Assembly: GCF_030816295.1 (NCBI RefSeq)
Contig: NZ_JAUSXV010000001.1
Span: forward strand, 2,294,001-2,358,000
DNA length: 64,000 nt
Source of the DNA: Microbacterium natoriense
GTDB lineage: Bacteria > Actinomycetota > Actinomycetes > Actinomycetales > Microbacteriaceae
Direction of reading: 5' to 3'
Shown: piece after piece, positions 44,877-53,777 of the stretch
Layout: every line of letters starts with the position of its first letter
How positions within the stretch are numbered: position 1 is the stretch's first letter
The notes under the pieces: model-generated
Seen by the model: the letters and a program-made list of their open reading frames with translations, nothing else
The model's database searches: none
What the model was told of the DNA's origin: nothing
Program-made: the position numbers and the translations under genes

Positions 44877-46358
44877 ATGAACTCTTCGTTCGTCACGTCG
44901 ATCCCGTCGACATCACCTTCTTCCTCAAACGACCGAAAGCGAACGGTGGAAACCGCAGCCCTCATCGTCGTGCTGGTGATCGCACTGGCACTGTTCTTCG
45001 ATTTCACCAACGGGTTTCACGACACCGCGAACGCGATGGCTACGCCCATCGCGACCGGAGCCCTCAAGCCCAAGACCGCCGTCCTACTGGCTGCAGGGCT
45101 GAATCTCGTCGGGGCCTTCCTGTCGACCGAGGTTTCGCAGACCGTGTCTCACGGGATCATCCGCGACGACGGCGTGTCCGACGCGTTCCTCCCGATGATC
45201 TTCGCGGGGTTGATCGGCGCGATCACCTGGAACATGCTGACGTGGCTCCTCGGACTCCCCTCGAGCTCCTCGCATGCCCTGTTCGGCGGCCTGATCGGCG
45301 CGACCCTGGTCGGCGTCGGCGTCGGCGGCATCGACTTCGGCGCGGTCCTGTCGAAGATCGTCCTCCCCGCGCTCATCGCTCCCGTCACTGCCGGCATCAT
45401 CGCGTTCGCGGCCACGAAGATCGCCTATTCGATCACGCGGCGGTACGACAACAAGCCGGACGGGCGCGACGGGTTCCGCTGGGGACAGATCTTCACCTCG
45501 TCGATGGTCGCGCTCGCGCACGGCACCAACGACGCGCAGAAGACCATGGGCGTCATCACACTCGCCCTCATCACCGTCGGCTGGCAGAGCCAGGACCAGG
45601 CCGACCCGCACCTCTGGGTCATCATCGCGTGTGCCGTGACGATCGCGCTCGGAACCTACCTGGGCGGCTGGCGGATCATCCGCACATTGGGCAAGGGGCT
45701 CACGGATGTGAAGCCCGCGCAGGGGTTCGCGGCGGAGAGCTCGACGGCCGCAACCATCCTCGCCTCGAGCTACTTCGGCTTCGCATTGTCGACGACCCAG
45801 GTCGCATCCGGGTCGGTGATCGGCTCGGGTCTCGGCCGTCGCGGATCATCCGTGCGCTGGGGGACCGCCGGGCGCATCGCCATCGGCTGGCTTCTCACGC
45901 TTCCCGCAGCGGGCGCCGTCGGCGCGCTCGCCGCGCTTCTGATCCAGTGGCTCGGCGGCTGGGGGATCGCGGTCGACGCGGTGCTCGCGGTGGCGATCAT
46001 CGTCGGCCTCTTCCTCCGCTCGCGCAAGGATGCCGTCACCCACGCCAACGCGATGAGCGATGTCGCGGAGTCGGGCCTGGCCGTGGAGCTGCCCGACACA
46101 CCGCCGCCCACGCGCCGACAGCAGCGCATCGAGCGTGCGAAAGCCGAGGCGAAGGCGCGCGCCGCGGCGCGCGAGAAGGCGAAGGCCGACGCCAAGAAGG
46201 CCAGGGACGACGCCGACAAGGCGGCGAAGGCCAAGGCTCAGGCCGAGAAGGCCGCCAAGGACCAGAAGAAGGCCAAGGGCAAATCCGGGGCGACGGGCAA
46301 GAAGGCGAAGGCCGGGGCCGATGCCGAGAAGAACGCCGGCAAGGGGGAGTCGCTGTGA
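44877..46358 (+). CDS. pitA: Low-affinity inorganic phosphate transporter (Pit family)
   Basis: Membrane symporter taking up metal-phosphate with H+. The two inverted Pit signatures are present: FDFTNGFHDTANAMATP near the N-terminus and ALAHGTNDAQKTMG near the middle. About ten helices follow the usual pattern. The last ~90 residues are a long charged tail rich in Lys/Ala/Glu (AKAEAKARAAAREKAKADAK), unusual for the family and perhaps a coiled coil. The start is uncertain: ATG 44877, or GTG 44946 which gives the usual VETAALIVVLVIALAL N-terminus. The stop overlaps the next gene's GTG. Confidence 0.88.
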   Translation: MNSSFVTSIPSTSPSSSNDRKRTVETAALIVVLVIALALFFDFTNGFHDTANAMATPIATGALKPKTAVLLAAGLNLVGAFLSTEVSQTVSHGIIRDDGVSDAFLPMIFAGLIGAITWNMLTWLLGLPSSSSHALFGGLIGATLVGVGVGGIDFGAVLSKIVLPALIAPVTAGIIAFAATKIAYSITRRYDNKPDGRDGFRWGQIFTSSMVALAHGTNDAQKTMGVITLALITVGWQSQDQADPHLWVIIACAVTIALGTYLGGWRIIRTLGKGLTDVKPAQGFAAESSTAATILASSYFGFALSTTQVASGSVIGSGLGRRGSSVRWGTAGRIAIGWLLTLPAAGAVGALAALLIQWLGGWGIAVDAVLAVAIIVGLFLRSRKDAVTHANAMSDVAESGLAVELPDTPPPTRRQQRIERAKAEAKARAAAREKAKADAKKARDDADKAAKAKAQAEKAAKDQKKAKGKSGATGKKAKAGADAEKNAGKGESL

Positions 46359-46690
46359 GCGTCGCGATCGACTGGAATGCATTCCTGCTGGTGTTCGTCG
46401 CCGCGTTGGTCGGCGCGTGTGCGATCGTCGGCTTCTACGCGATCGGGCTGCGCCTGCTTGTCCGCAGCGGTCGCGCGCCTGTCGTGAGTCCGGCCGAGTT
46501 CACCGACGCGATCACCGTGATCACCGAGAAGGACCTCAAGCGCGCTGAGAAGAAGGCGGCGAAGGCCGCCAAGAAGAGTCCGCTCACGGCGGGCGAGAAG
46601 CGGCTGGCCCTGATCGGCGCCTACGGATGCTTCGTCCTTTGCGCTCTCGCGGTCGCATCGGGGATCGCGCTCATCGTGATCGGGCACTGA
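46355..46690 (+). CDS. Small membrane protein coupled to the Pit transporter
   Basis: 111 residues. It starts at GTG overlapping the pitA stop by four bases, so it is translationally coupled. There are two transmembrane helices (AFLLVFVAALVGACAIVGFY and AYGCFVLCALAVASGIALI) around a Lys/Ala-rich cytoplasmic segment (AEKKAAKAAKKSPLTAGEKR) similar in composition to the pitA tail. I do not recognise a family. A helper or regulatory subunit of the transporter is possible. Confidence 0.65.
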   Translation: MSVAIDWNAFLLVFVAALVGACAIVGFYAIGLRLLVRSGRAPVVSPAEFTDAITVITEKDLKRAEKKAAKAAKKSPLTAGEKRLALIGAYGCFVLCALAVASGIALIVIGH

Positions 46691-46719
46691 TCGCTGCGTC
46701 TTAGGCGGCCCGATCGCGC

Positions 46720-47286
46720 TCAGCCGAGCAACCCGGCCACGAGATCGTCGATCACATCGTCGGTCGACGTGCCGGGGTCGATCGGAGTGGTCAGCCGGTC
46801 GAGCAGCAGGCCGTCGATCGCGTAGTGGAAGAGGGCGATCTCCCTCCGTCCGCCCGGGAGCCCGGCGGCTGTGTTGAACTCGACGTCCCCCTCGAATCCC
46901 GCGCGCTGCCAGGCGCCGAGTACGGCGGAGACTTCGGGTCTTCTGCTGCTCTCGAGCCTGAGTTCGAACAGCGCGATGGTCACTTCACGGTCGGCGCTGA
47001 GGCGGCGGACGATGTCACGCAGGTAGTCGGCGAACAGTGCGACGCTCGGCGTCTCGGATGCTCGTCGCGCGAGGTCCTGCTCCGAGGGGGCCAGGCGTTC
47101 GCCGATTCGCTCGACGAGACCGGCGATGAGCGAATCACGGCTGCGGAAGTAGTTGGACGTCGTGCCCGTGGGGACGCCGGCGGCGAGATCGACTGCGCGA
47201 TGCGTGAGCCCTCGCGAGCCTTCCCGGGCGAGCACGGCGAGGCCAGCATCCGCCAGTGAACGCCGCCGGGTCTCATTCTTCGCCAT
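46720..47286 (-). CDS. TetR-family regulator
   Basis: 188 residues. The HTH is in GLTHRAVDLAAGVPTGTTSN followed by YFRSRDSL. The ATG at 47286 is preceded by TATCAT (47298-47293) at six bases. It is divergent from the DHFR-family gene and probably controls it or itself. The ligand domain is unremarkable and the inducer unknown. Confidence 0.85.
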   Translation of the reverse strand: MAKNETRRRSLADAGLAVLAREGSRGLTHRAVDLAAGVPTGTTSNYFRSRDSLIAGLVERIGERLAPSEQDLARRASETPSVALFADYLRDIVRRLSADREVTIALFELRLESSRRPEVSAVLGAWQRAGFEGDVEFNTAAGLPGGRREIALFHYAIDGLLLDRLTTPIDPGTSTDDVIDDLVAGLLG

Positions 47287-47357
47287 GCCGTCATGATAGC
47301 GGAACCACTACGTCTGGTGTACTCTCTACTACGACAAGTGTTGTGATTGGAGCGAAG

Positions 47358-47936
47358 ATGCGAGAACTGGTCTACTACGTGGCGGTGAGCCTCGACGGCT
47401 ACATCGCCGGTCCTGACGGGGAGTTCGATGCGCTCCTCAGCGAGGGCGATCACATGGCGGCGATCAACGAGCGCTTCGGGGACACCGTGCCGACCGACGT
47501 CGCCGACGCGCTCGGGGTTTCGCGCGATGGGGGCATGTTCGACACCGTTCTCATGGGGTGGAACACCTACGCCGTAGGACTGCCGTTCGGTGTCACGAGT
47601 CCCTATCGCCATCTCCGCCAGATCGTGTTCTCCCGGACCCGTACCGCGAGCGGGGAGAGCCTCGAGGTCACGGCGCACGACCCGAGGCGCGTTGTGCGCC
47701 AGCTGAAAGAGCAGGAGGGCGGGGCGATCTGGCTGTGCGGCGGCGGCGCCCTGGCTGCGACTCTCTCCGACCAGATCGACCGTCTGGTGCTCAAGCGCAA
47801 TCCCTTGCTCTTCGGCGCCGGCATCCCGCTCTTCGGCCCGCGGCCGTACGCGCCCGAGCGGTTCGACGAGGTCGGCACGACAGTGTTCGACTCGGGGGTC
47901 GTGCTGTCCGAGTACGTCCGCTCTGCGGCCGGCTGA
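47358..47936 (+). CDS. Dihydrofolate reductase-family (RibD C-terminal) protein
   Basis: 192-residue NADPH-dependent reductase fold. It starts MRELVYYVAVSLDGYIAG; DTVLMGWNTYAVG and GAIWLCGGGALAATL are the conserved nucleotide-binding strands, and it ends in the usual YVRSA-like strand. Such stand-alone RibD-C proteins are of uncertain substrate and are not true folate enzymes. A ggag site precedes the ATG. A TACTCT box lies about 35 bases upstream in the divergent TetR gap. Confidence 0.8.
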   Translation: MRELVYYVAVSLDGYIAGPDGEFDALLSEGDHMAAINERFGDTVPTDVADALGVSRDGGMFDTVLMGWNTYAVGLPFGVTSPYRHLRQIVFSRTRTASGESLEVTAHDPRRVVRQLKEQEGGAIWLCGGGALAATLSDQIDRLVLKRNPLLFGAGIPLFGPRPYAPERFDEVGTTVFDSGVVLSEYVRSAAG

Positions 47937-47980
47937 AGAGGCGGCGGCGCCGCGTCGGCACCGCCGCCTAGGCTGGTGCC

Positions 47981-48901
47981 ATGAGCGAGTCCCAGAGGAC
48001 CGGATACGCATTCGGCCGCCATCAGCCCGCTTCTCATGTGATCGTCCACGTCAGCGACACGCACTTCCTCGCCGGCGGCGCCAAGCTCGGCGGGCGCTAC
48101 GACGTCGATCGCACGTTCGCCCGCACCCTCGAAGCCATCGCTGCGGTGCACCCGCATCCGTCGGCGATCGTCATCACGGGCGACCTGACCGATCTGGGTG
48201 AGCCGGACGCGTATCGGCGACTGCGGGCCGCGGTCGAGCCGGTCGCTGCGGCGCTCGACACGACCGTCGTCTGGGTCGCCGGCAACCACGATGAGCGGCC
48301 CGCGTTGCGCTCGGGTCTGCTCGATAAGGCTGCCAGCGAAGATCCGGTCACCGGCGTGTGGGATCTGAACGGACTGCGACTGATCGCCCTCGACACGAGC
48401 GTGCCTGGGTGGCACCACGGAGACATCGATGGCGCGCAGCTCGACTGGCTCGCCGACGTGCTCGCCGAGCCCGCGCCGCACGGCACTCTCCTCGCCATGC
48501 ATCACCCGCCGCTGCCGAGCCATCTTCCGCTGTTCGACATCCTCGAACTCCGGCATCAAGACGAATTCGCCGAGGTCATCCGCGGCACCGATGTGCGCGG
48601 CATCCTCGCCGGCCATCTGCACTACTCGTCGCACGGAACCTTCGCCGGAGTGCCCGTGAGCGTCGCTTCGGCCACCTGCTACACCATGAACGTCGCCCGT
48701 CCTGCGGCCGATGTCAACGGGATGGATGCCGCGCAGTCATTCCAGATCGTGCATGTCCGTCCCGACACCATCACTCACACCGTCGTGCCGGTGACGGACG
48801 CTCCGACCGGAGACTTCTTCTCGGAGGCCTGGCTGGAGCGGATGGCGCGGCTCACCCCGGAGCAGCGGCTGGAGGAGTTCTCGCGCAAGCCGGGCCGTTG
48901 A
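47981..48901 (+). CDS. Metallophosphoesterase, 3',5'-cyclic nucleotide phosphodiesterase-like
   Basis: 306-residue binuclear metallohydrolase. All five metal-ligand motifs are present: HVSDTHF, ITGDLTDLG, AGNHDE, AMHHPP and GHLHYSSHG. The order and spacing resemble CpdA-type cAMP phosphodiesterases, but other phosphodiesters are possible. TAGGCT (47969-47974) is six bases before the ATG. Single gene, followed by aspA with its own promoter. Confidence 0.85.
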   Translation: MSESQRTGYAFGRHQPASHVIVHVSDTHFLAGGAKLGGRYDVDRTFARTLEAIAAVHPHPSAIVITGDLTDLGEPDAYRRLRAAVEPVAAALDTTVVWVAGNHDERPALRSGLLDKAASEDPVTGVWDLNGLRLIALDTSVPGWHHGDIDGAQLDWLADVLAEPAPHGTLLAMHHPPLPSHLPLFDILELRHQDEFAEVIRGTDVRGILAGHLHYSSHGTFAGVPVSVASATCYTMNVARPAADVNGMDAAQSFQIVHVRPDTITHTVVPVTDAPTGDFFSEAWLERMARLTPEQRLEEFSRKPGR

Positions 48902-48979
48902 TCCGGGCGCCGCATTGAACGGGCGTACACTAGAAGCACCCCCGAATCTCTCACTCGCCACGACCCACAAGGATGTGAC

Positions 48980-50437
48980 ATGGCTTCTGCCGCGCCCGCC
49001 CTCACCCGTACAGAGACCGATTCCCTCGGGAGCATGGAGATCCCCGCAGACGCGTACTGGGGCATCCACACCGCCCGTGCTGACGCGAACTTCCCGATCA
49101 CCAAGCGCCCGATCTCGGTCTATCCCGACCTCGTCATCGCCCTCGCGATGGTCAAGCAGGCCAGTGCACGCGCGAACAAGGAGATCGGCGTCCTCGACGC
49201 GGAGCGAGCCGACCTGATCGACCGCGCCGCGCAGCGGGTGATCGACGGGGAGTTCCACGATCAGTTCACCGTGGGCGTGATCCAGGGCGGTGCGGGCACC
49301 TCGACGAACATGAACGCGAACGAGGTCATCACCAACATCGCGCTCGAGATGGCAGGCCGCGAGAAGGGCGACTACGCTTTCCTCTCGCCGATCGACCACA
49401 CCAACCGCAGCCAGTCCACGAACGACGTCTACCCGACCGCGGTGAAGATCGGCCTCTCGCTGACGCTCCACTCCATGCTCGAGGAACTCGATCTGCTGCG
49501 CCGGTCGTTCCTGCGCAAGGCCGGGGAGTTCCACGACGTCCTCAAAGTCGGACGCACCCAGCTGCAGGATGCCGTGCCGATGACGCTCGGCCAGGAGTTC
49601 CACGGCTTCGCGACGACGCTCGGCTACGACCATCAGCGGCTCAGCGAGAACGCGGCCCTGATGTTCGAGGTGAACATGGGGGCCACGGCGATCGGCACGG
49701 GCATCACCACCCACGGCGATTACGCTCCGGCGGTGCTGAAGCACCTTCGCCAGATCACGGACCTCGACCTCGCCACCGCCTCCGACCTCGTCGAGGCCAC
49801 GAGCGACACCGGCTCTTTCATGTCGTTCTCCTCATCGATCAAGCGCAACGCGATCAAGCTGTCGAAGATCTGCAACGACCTGCGTCTGCTCTCCTCAGGG
49901 CCTCAGGCCGGTCTCGGTGAGATCAACCTGCCTGCCATGCAGGCGGGCTCCAGCATCATGCCTGGAAAGGTCAACCCGGTGATCCCCGAGGTCGTCAACC
50001 AGGTCGCCTTCGCGGTGGTCGGCGCCGACATGACCGTCACGATGGCTGTCGAGGCTGGTCAGCTGCAGCTCAACGCCTTCGAGCCCGTCATCGCGCATTC
50101 GATCTTCCAGTCGATCACATGGATGCGGCAGGCGATGTGGACCCTGCGCGTGAACTGCGTGGACGGCATCACTGCGAACCGCGACCGGCTGGGCGCCATG
50201 GTCGGTGCATCGGTCGGGGTGATCACCGCGCTCACCCCGTTCATCGGATACGCCGCGGCCGCGGCTCTCGCCAAGACGGCTCTGCTGACCAACCGCAACG
50301 TCGCCGATCTCGTCGTCGAGGCCGGCCTCATGTCGCGCGAAGAAGTCATCAAGCAGCTCTCACCCGCTCGCCTGTCGGGACTCGAAGCCGTGACGGCCGC
50401 CATCCCGATCATCGCTCCTGAGGATCTCGAGATCTGA
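48980..50437 (+). CDS. aspA: Aspartate ammonia-lyase
   Basis: 485-residue fumarase/aspartase-superfamily enzyme converting aspartate to fumarate and ammonia. The signature GSSIMPGKVNP is intact, with the SIDHTNRSQS-like block (SPIDHTNRSQSTNDVYPTAV) and TSTNMNANEVI near the active site. Length and these motifs favour aspartase over fumarase C. TACACT at 48926-48931 is a likely -10 box about 49 bases upstream. An aagga site precedes the ATG. Confidence 0.92.
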   Translation: MASAAPALTRTETDSLGSMEIPADAYWGIHTARADANFPITKRPISVYPDLVIALAMVKQASARANKEIGVLDAERADLIDRAAQRVIDGEFHDQFTVGVIQGGAGTSTNMNANEVITNIALEMAGREKGDYAFLSPIDHTNRSQSTNDVYPTAVKIGLSLTLHSMLEELDLLRRSFLRKAGEFHDVLKVGRTQLQDAVPMTLGQEFHGFATTLGYDHQRLSENAALMFEVNMGATAIGTGITTHGDYAPAVLKHLRQITDLDLATASDLVEATSDTGSFMSFSSSIKRNAIKLSKICNDLRLLSSGPQAGLGEINLPAMQAGSSIMPGKVNPVIPEVVNQVAFAVVGADMTVTMAVEAGQLQLNAFEPVIAHSIFQSITWMRQAMWTLRVNCVDGITANRDRLGAMVGASVGVITALTPFIGYAAAAALAKTALLTNRNVADLVVEAGLMSREEVIKQLSPARLSGLEAVTAAIPIIAPEDLEI

Positions 50438-50447
50438 GATCCCGCCG

Positions 50448-50484
50448 AGAACGGCCCCGACGATCCGCTCGTCGGGGCCGTTCT
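50448..50484 (+). terminator. Terminator after aspA
   Basis: Perfect 16-bp stem (50448-50463 with 50469-50484) and 5-base loop tccgc, beginning 10 bases after the stop. No T-run. Confidence 0.85.
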
Positions 50485-50531
50485 GCGTCTCGCACGCTGA
50501 TCCGGGGCTCTCGGTGCATGTCGCAGGAGGG

Positions 50532-50590
50532 TTGCCATCCCGTGATCTATGCGCTTAGATAGCGAGTAGTGCGAGTTTAAGCGCATAGAT
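50532..50590 (+). promoter_or_regulatory. Promoter and paired operator of the ABC/GH3 operon
   Basis: Promoter: TTGCCA (50532-50537), 17-base spacer, TTAGAT (50555-50560). Operators: a 13-base sequence atctatgcgctta (50545-50557) and its exact inverse (50578-50590), GCGC centres 30 bp apart, about three helical turns, so on one DNA face. The first box is itself a 16-bp near-palindrome covering the -10. The second lies about 12 bases downstream of the expected start. This is a typical layout for LacI-family repression, and the operon ends in a LacI gene. Confidence 0.7.
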
Positions 50591-50616
50591 CGAACAGGCG
50601 ATTCAAGGAGGAAGAC

Positions 50617-51882
50617 GTGAAGTTCACGAGGATTCTCGGGGGAGTGGCGGCGCTGGCGACCGCTTCGCTCCTTCTGAGCGGCTGCGGCCGGGCCGAGGAC
50701 ACGGGCAGCGCCCCTGACGACGCGACCACGATCGATGACGGACCGGCCACCGGCACGATCTCGATCTGGGCGATGGGCGCCGAGGGCGAAGCCCTGCCCG
50801 ACTTCGTGAAGGCGTTCCAGGAGAAGAACCCCGATGTGAAGATCGATGTGACTCCGATCCCGTGGGATGCGGCGCACAACAAGATCCAGACCGCGATCGC
50901 CGGAGGCAACACTCCGGACATCGCGATGATGGGCACCACCTGGATGGCCGACTTCTCCGATGCCTTCGCCACTGTGCCCGAGCAGATCTCCACGGACGGC
51001 TTCTTCGACGGCGCTCTGAGCACCACCAAGGTCGGCGACCGGGCAGCTGGAGTGCCGTGGTACGTCGACACCCGCGTCCTCTACTACCGCACCGACATCG
51101 CCGAGAAGGCGGGCTGGACCGAGGCTCCGAAGACGTGGGACGAACTCTCGCAGATGGCTGCGGACATGCAGAGCAAGGGCGGCGCCACGTGGGGCATGCG
51201 CCTGCCAGCCGGCAACGACTCCTTCCAGGGCGCGATGTGGATGCCCTGGTCGGCAGGCGCGGAGCTGACCGACGGCAAGAGCTGGACCCTCGACACACCT
51301 GAGATGGCCAAGGGGCTGGAGTACTACCAGAGCTTCTTCACCGACGGCATCGCCGATCCGAACGTCGACACCTCGCCGGGCTCGACCGAGGCCGAGTTCG
51401 TCGACGGCACGGCGCCGATGGTGGTCGAAGGGCCGTTCCTGCGCGGGCAGCTCGAGGCGGTCGGCGGAGCAGGCTTCGCCGACAAGTACACGACCGCGGT
51501 CCTCCCGGCGCTCGAGGGTTCGGTCTCCTTCAGCGGCGGTGCGAACCTCGTTGTCTTCCAGGGCAGCGACAACGCATCATCCGCGTGGAAGCTCGTCGAC
51601 TGGCTCAGCCAGCCCGAGACTCAGGCCGCATTCTTCGAGGCGACGGGAGACCTGCCTGCGTCCACGGCTGCCTGGGAAGAGCCGGCGGTGGCCGGTGACA
51701 AGAGCCTCGCCACTTTCGGCACACAGCTGGAGACCGCCAAGGCGCCGCCCGTCACGACCAGCTGGGTCAAGGTCGCTGCCAAGGGAGACCAGGCGCTGGA
51801 GTCGCTGCGCCGTGGCACGGGCGACGTCGCCGCGGTGCTGAAGACGCTGCAGGCCGACGCCGACGCCATCGGACTCGACTGA
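50617..51882 (+). CDS. Sugar ABC transporter, extracellular binding lipoprotein
   Basis: 421-residue family 1 solute-binding protein. Signal with lipobox ATASLLLSGCGRAED. The mature part shows TISIWAMGAEGEALPDFVKA and GGNTPDIAMMGTTWMADF, the usual oligosaccharide-binder pattern. It probably captures a beta-glucoside or related oligosaccharide, judging from the downstream GH3 enzyme (inference). The GTG start has an aaggagg site five bases away and is the first gene of the operon behind the paired operator. Confidence 0.9.
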   Translation: MKFTRILGGVAALATASLLLSGCGRAEDTGSAPDDATTIDDGPATGTISIWAMGAEGEALPDFVKAFQEKNPDVKIDVTPIPWDAAHNKIQTAIAGGNTPDIAMMGTTWMADFSDAFATVPEQISTDGFFDGALSTTKVGDRAAGVPWYVDTRVLYYRTDIAEKAGWTEAPKTWDELSQMAADMQSKGGATWGMRLPAGNDSFQGAMWMPWSAGAELTDGKSWTLDTPEMAKGLEYYQSFFTDGIADPNVDTSPGSTEAEFVDGTAPMVVEGPFLRGQLEAVGGAGFADKYTTAVLPALEGSVSFSGGANLVVFQGSDNASSAWKLVDWLSQPETQAAFFEATGDLPASTAAWEEPAVAGDKSLATFGTQLETAKAPPVTTSWVKVAAKGDQALESLRRGTGDVAAVLKTLQADADAIGLD

Positions 51883-51886
51883 GCCG

Positions 51887-52837
51887 ATGTCCGCATCCAC
51901 CACCACCGCTGCGGGGACCCTGACCGGTCCCCGCAGCGCCGCAAAACGCGGCCTGGGCGCGACCCGGCGCCGCCGTCAGGCGCTCGTCGCGTGGGGCTTC
52001 GCGCTGCCGTTCGTCATCGTATTCGCGATCTTCATGCTGTTCCCGATCGTGGGGTCCTTCGCGATGTCGTTCACGGACTTCACAGCACGCGACATCGCCT
52101 CGCCGTTCGCGGTCAACTTCGTGGGGCTGCAGCAGTTCTTCACGCTGTTCACCGACACGCGCTTCCTCACCTCGCTCGGTGTGACCGGCGTTTTCGTGCT
52201 GGTCGGCATCCCGGTCACGATGATCGTGGCCTTGGCGCTCGCTCTTGCGCTCAACAGCGGAAGAGGACGGATCGTCGCATTCTTCCGCGTGGGCTTCTAT
52301 GCACCTGTCGTGACCAGCATCGTCGCGATCTCCGTGGTCTGGCGCTACATCCTCCAGCCGGAGGGCCTGCTGAACTCGGCCCTCGCGGTCGTAGGCATCG
52401 ACGGCCCCAACTGGCTCAACGACCCGGCGTTCGCCCTGCCGTCGCTCATCATGATGGCCGTGTGGCGCAACGTGGGCACGCTCATGGTGATCTTCCTCGC
52501 GGGGCTCCAGGCGGTCCCCGAGGACGTCAACGAGGCGGCCACGATGGATGGCGCGTCGCCTTGGCGCCGTCTGATCTCCGTGACGCTTCCGCTGCTGCGT
52601 CCGACATTGCTTCTCGGCGCCGTTCTGATCTCCGTCGGCTATCTGCAGTTCTTCGAGGAGGCGTTCGTCATGACGAAGGGCGGCCCTCTCGACTCGACGC
52701 TCTCGGTCGCCTTCTACACGTACCAGCAGTTCGGTTTCGGCGAGTACGGCCTCGCGTCGGCGGCCAGCTACGTGCTGTTCCTCGCCATCGCCCTGATCAG
52801 CCTGCTGCAGTTCCGCCTGCTCCGATCGAAGGACTGA
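51887..52837 (+). CDS. Sugar ABC transporter permease (MalF type)
   Basis: 316 residues with about six transmembrane helices and the EAA loop EAATMDGASPWRRLISVTLP that contacts the ATPase. It starts four bases after the binding-protein stop. No ATPase gene is in the operon, so it presumably shares a global ATPase such as MsiK, as many actinobacterial sugar importers do. Confidence 0.9.
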   Translation: MSASTTTAAGTLTGPRSAAKRGLGATRRRRQALVAWGFALPFVIVFAIFMLFPIVGSFAMSFTDFTARDIASPFAVNFVGLQQFFTLFTDTRFLTSLGVTGVFVLVGIPVTMIVALALALALNSGRGRIVAFFRVGFYAPVVTSIVAISVVWRYILQPEGLLNSALAVVGIDGPNWLNDPAFALPSLIMMAVWRNVGTLMVIFLAGLQAVPEDVNEAATMDGASPWRRLISVTLPLLRPTLLLGAVLISVGYLQFFEEAFVMTKGGPLDSTLSVAFYTYQQFGFGEYGLASAASYVLFLAIALISLLQFRLLRSKD

Positions 52838-52841
52838 GGCC

Positions 52842-53729
52842 ATGACGACATCCACTGCGGCTCCTGCAGCCGCCACCGCTCAGCCTCCTGTCCCTCGTCG
52901 GCGCAGACGCACCCGCGGCGGCGGACGGGCGCTGACCTACACCGTTCTCGCCGTCGGCCTCGTGCTGTGGCTCATCCCGTTCGTCTGGATGCTGCTCGGC
53001 TCGGTGAAGACTCAGGGCGAGATCCTCCGCAGACCGCCGACCTGGTGGCCGGAGAGCCCCACAGGAGAGAACTTCGCCGCGTGGTTCGGACCGCTCGACT
53101 TCGGTCACTTCTTCGTGAACAGCGTCGTGGTGGCCGTCGTCACGGTCCTCGGCAACATGGTCTTCTGCTCGATGGTGGGCTACGCGCTCGCGAAGATGGA
53201 GTTCCCCGGCAAGAAGATGCTGTTCGGCCTCGTCATGGTCACCCTCATGGTGCCCGGTGTGGTCACCTTCGTGCCGCTGTTCGTGATGGTCTCCAAGCTC
53301 GGGCTCGTGAACACCTTCCCCGGTCTGATCCTGCCGTTCCTGACGGCACCCATCGGCGTGTTCCTGATGCGGCAGTTCATGCTGGGCATCCCTGATCCGC
53401 TGCTGGAAGCCGCCCGTCTCGACGGCGCAGGGGAGTGGCGCATCTTCACACGCATCGTCATGCCGTTGTGCGGACCGCCGCTGGCGACGCTCGGCATCCT
53501 CACGTTCCTGTCGTCGTGGAACAACTTCCTCTGGCCCCTCGTCGCCGCCCAGACCGAGGAGATGTACACGCTCCCGGTGGCGCTGTCGCTGTACTCGACG
53601 GGACAGAACGCCACGGACTACGGTCTCCTGCTCGCGGGATCCGTCCTGGTCATCACGCCCATCCTTCTCCTGTTCGTCTTCCTTCAGCGCTGGTTCATCC
53701 GGGGCGTCGCGACGACGGGCTTGAAGTAG
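52842..53729 (+). CDS. Sugar ABC transporter permease (MalG type)
   Basis: 295 residues, six helices, with an N-terminal Ala/Pro/Arg-rich extension (PPVPRRRRRTRGGGR). The EAA loop reads EAARLDGAGEWRIFTRIVMP. It is paired with the preceding permease and starts four bases after its stop. It forms the second half of the membrane channel of the operon's importer. Confidence 0.9.
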   Translation: MTTSTAAPAAATAQPPVPRRRRRTRGGGRALTYTVLAVGLVLWLIPFVWMLLGSVKTQGEILRRPPTWWPESPTGENFAAWFGPLDFGHFFVNSVVVAVVTVLGNMVFCSMVGYALAKMEFPGKKMLFGLVMVTLMVPGVVTFVPLFVMVSKLGLVNTFPGLILPFLTAPIGVFLMRQFMLGIPDPLLEAARLDGAGEWRIFTRIVMPLCGPPLATLGILTFLSSWNNFLWPLVAAQTEEMYTLPVALSLYSTGQNATDYGLLLAGSVLVITPILLLFVFLQRWFIRGVATTGLK

Positions 53730-53777
53730 GCGACGACTCGCATTCGACACAGCTCCGGCCCAGTGAAAGCAGGACAC

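Noticed and set aside
44675..46690. 671-codon frame covering the Pit gene
   Set aside because: Most of it is out of frame with the Pit motifs. Only its last 111 codons, from the GTG at 46355, are a plausible gene.
47287..47357. TetR operator between the TetR and DHFR-family genes
   Set aside because: Only short imperfect symmetries (acca...tggt, acaa-gtg-ttgt) are present. Not strong enough to list as a site.
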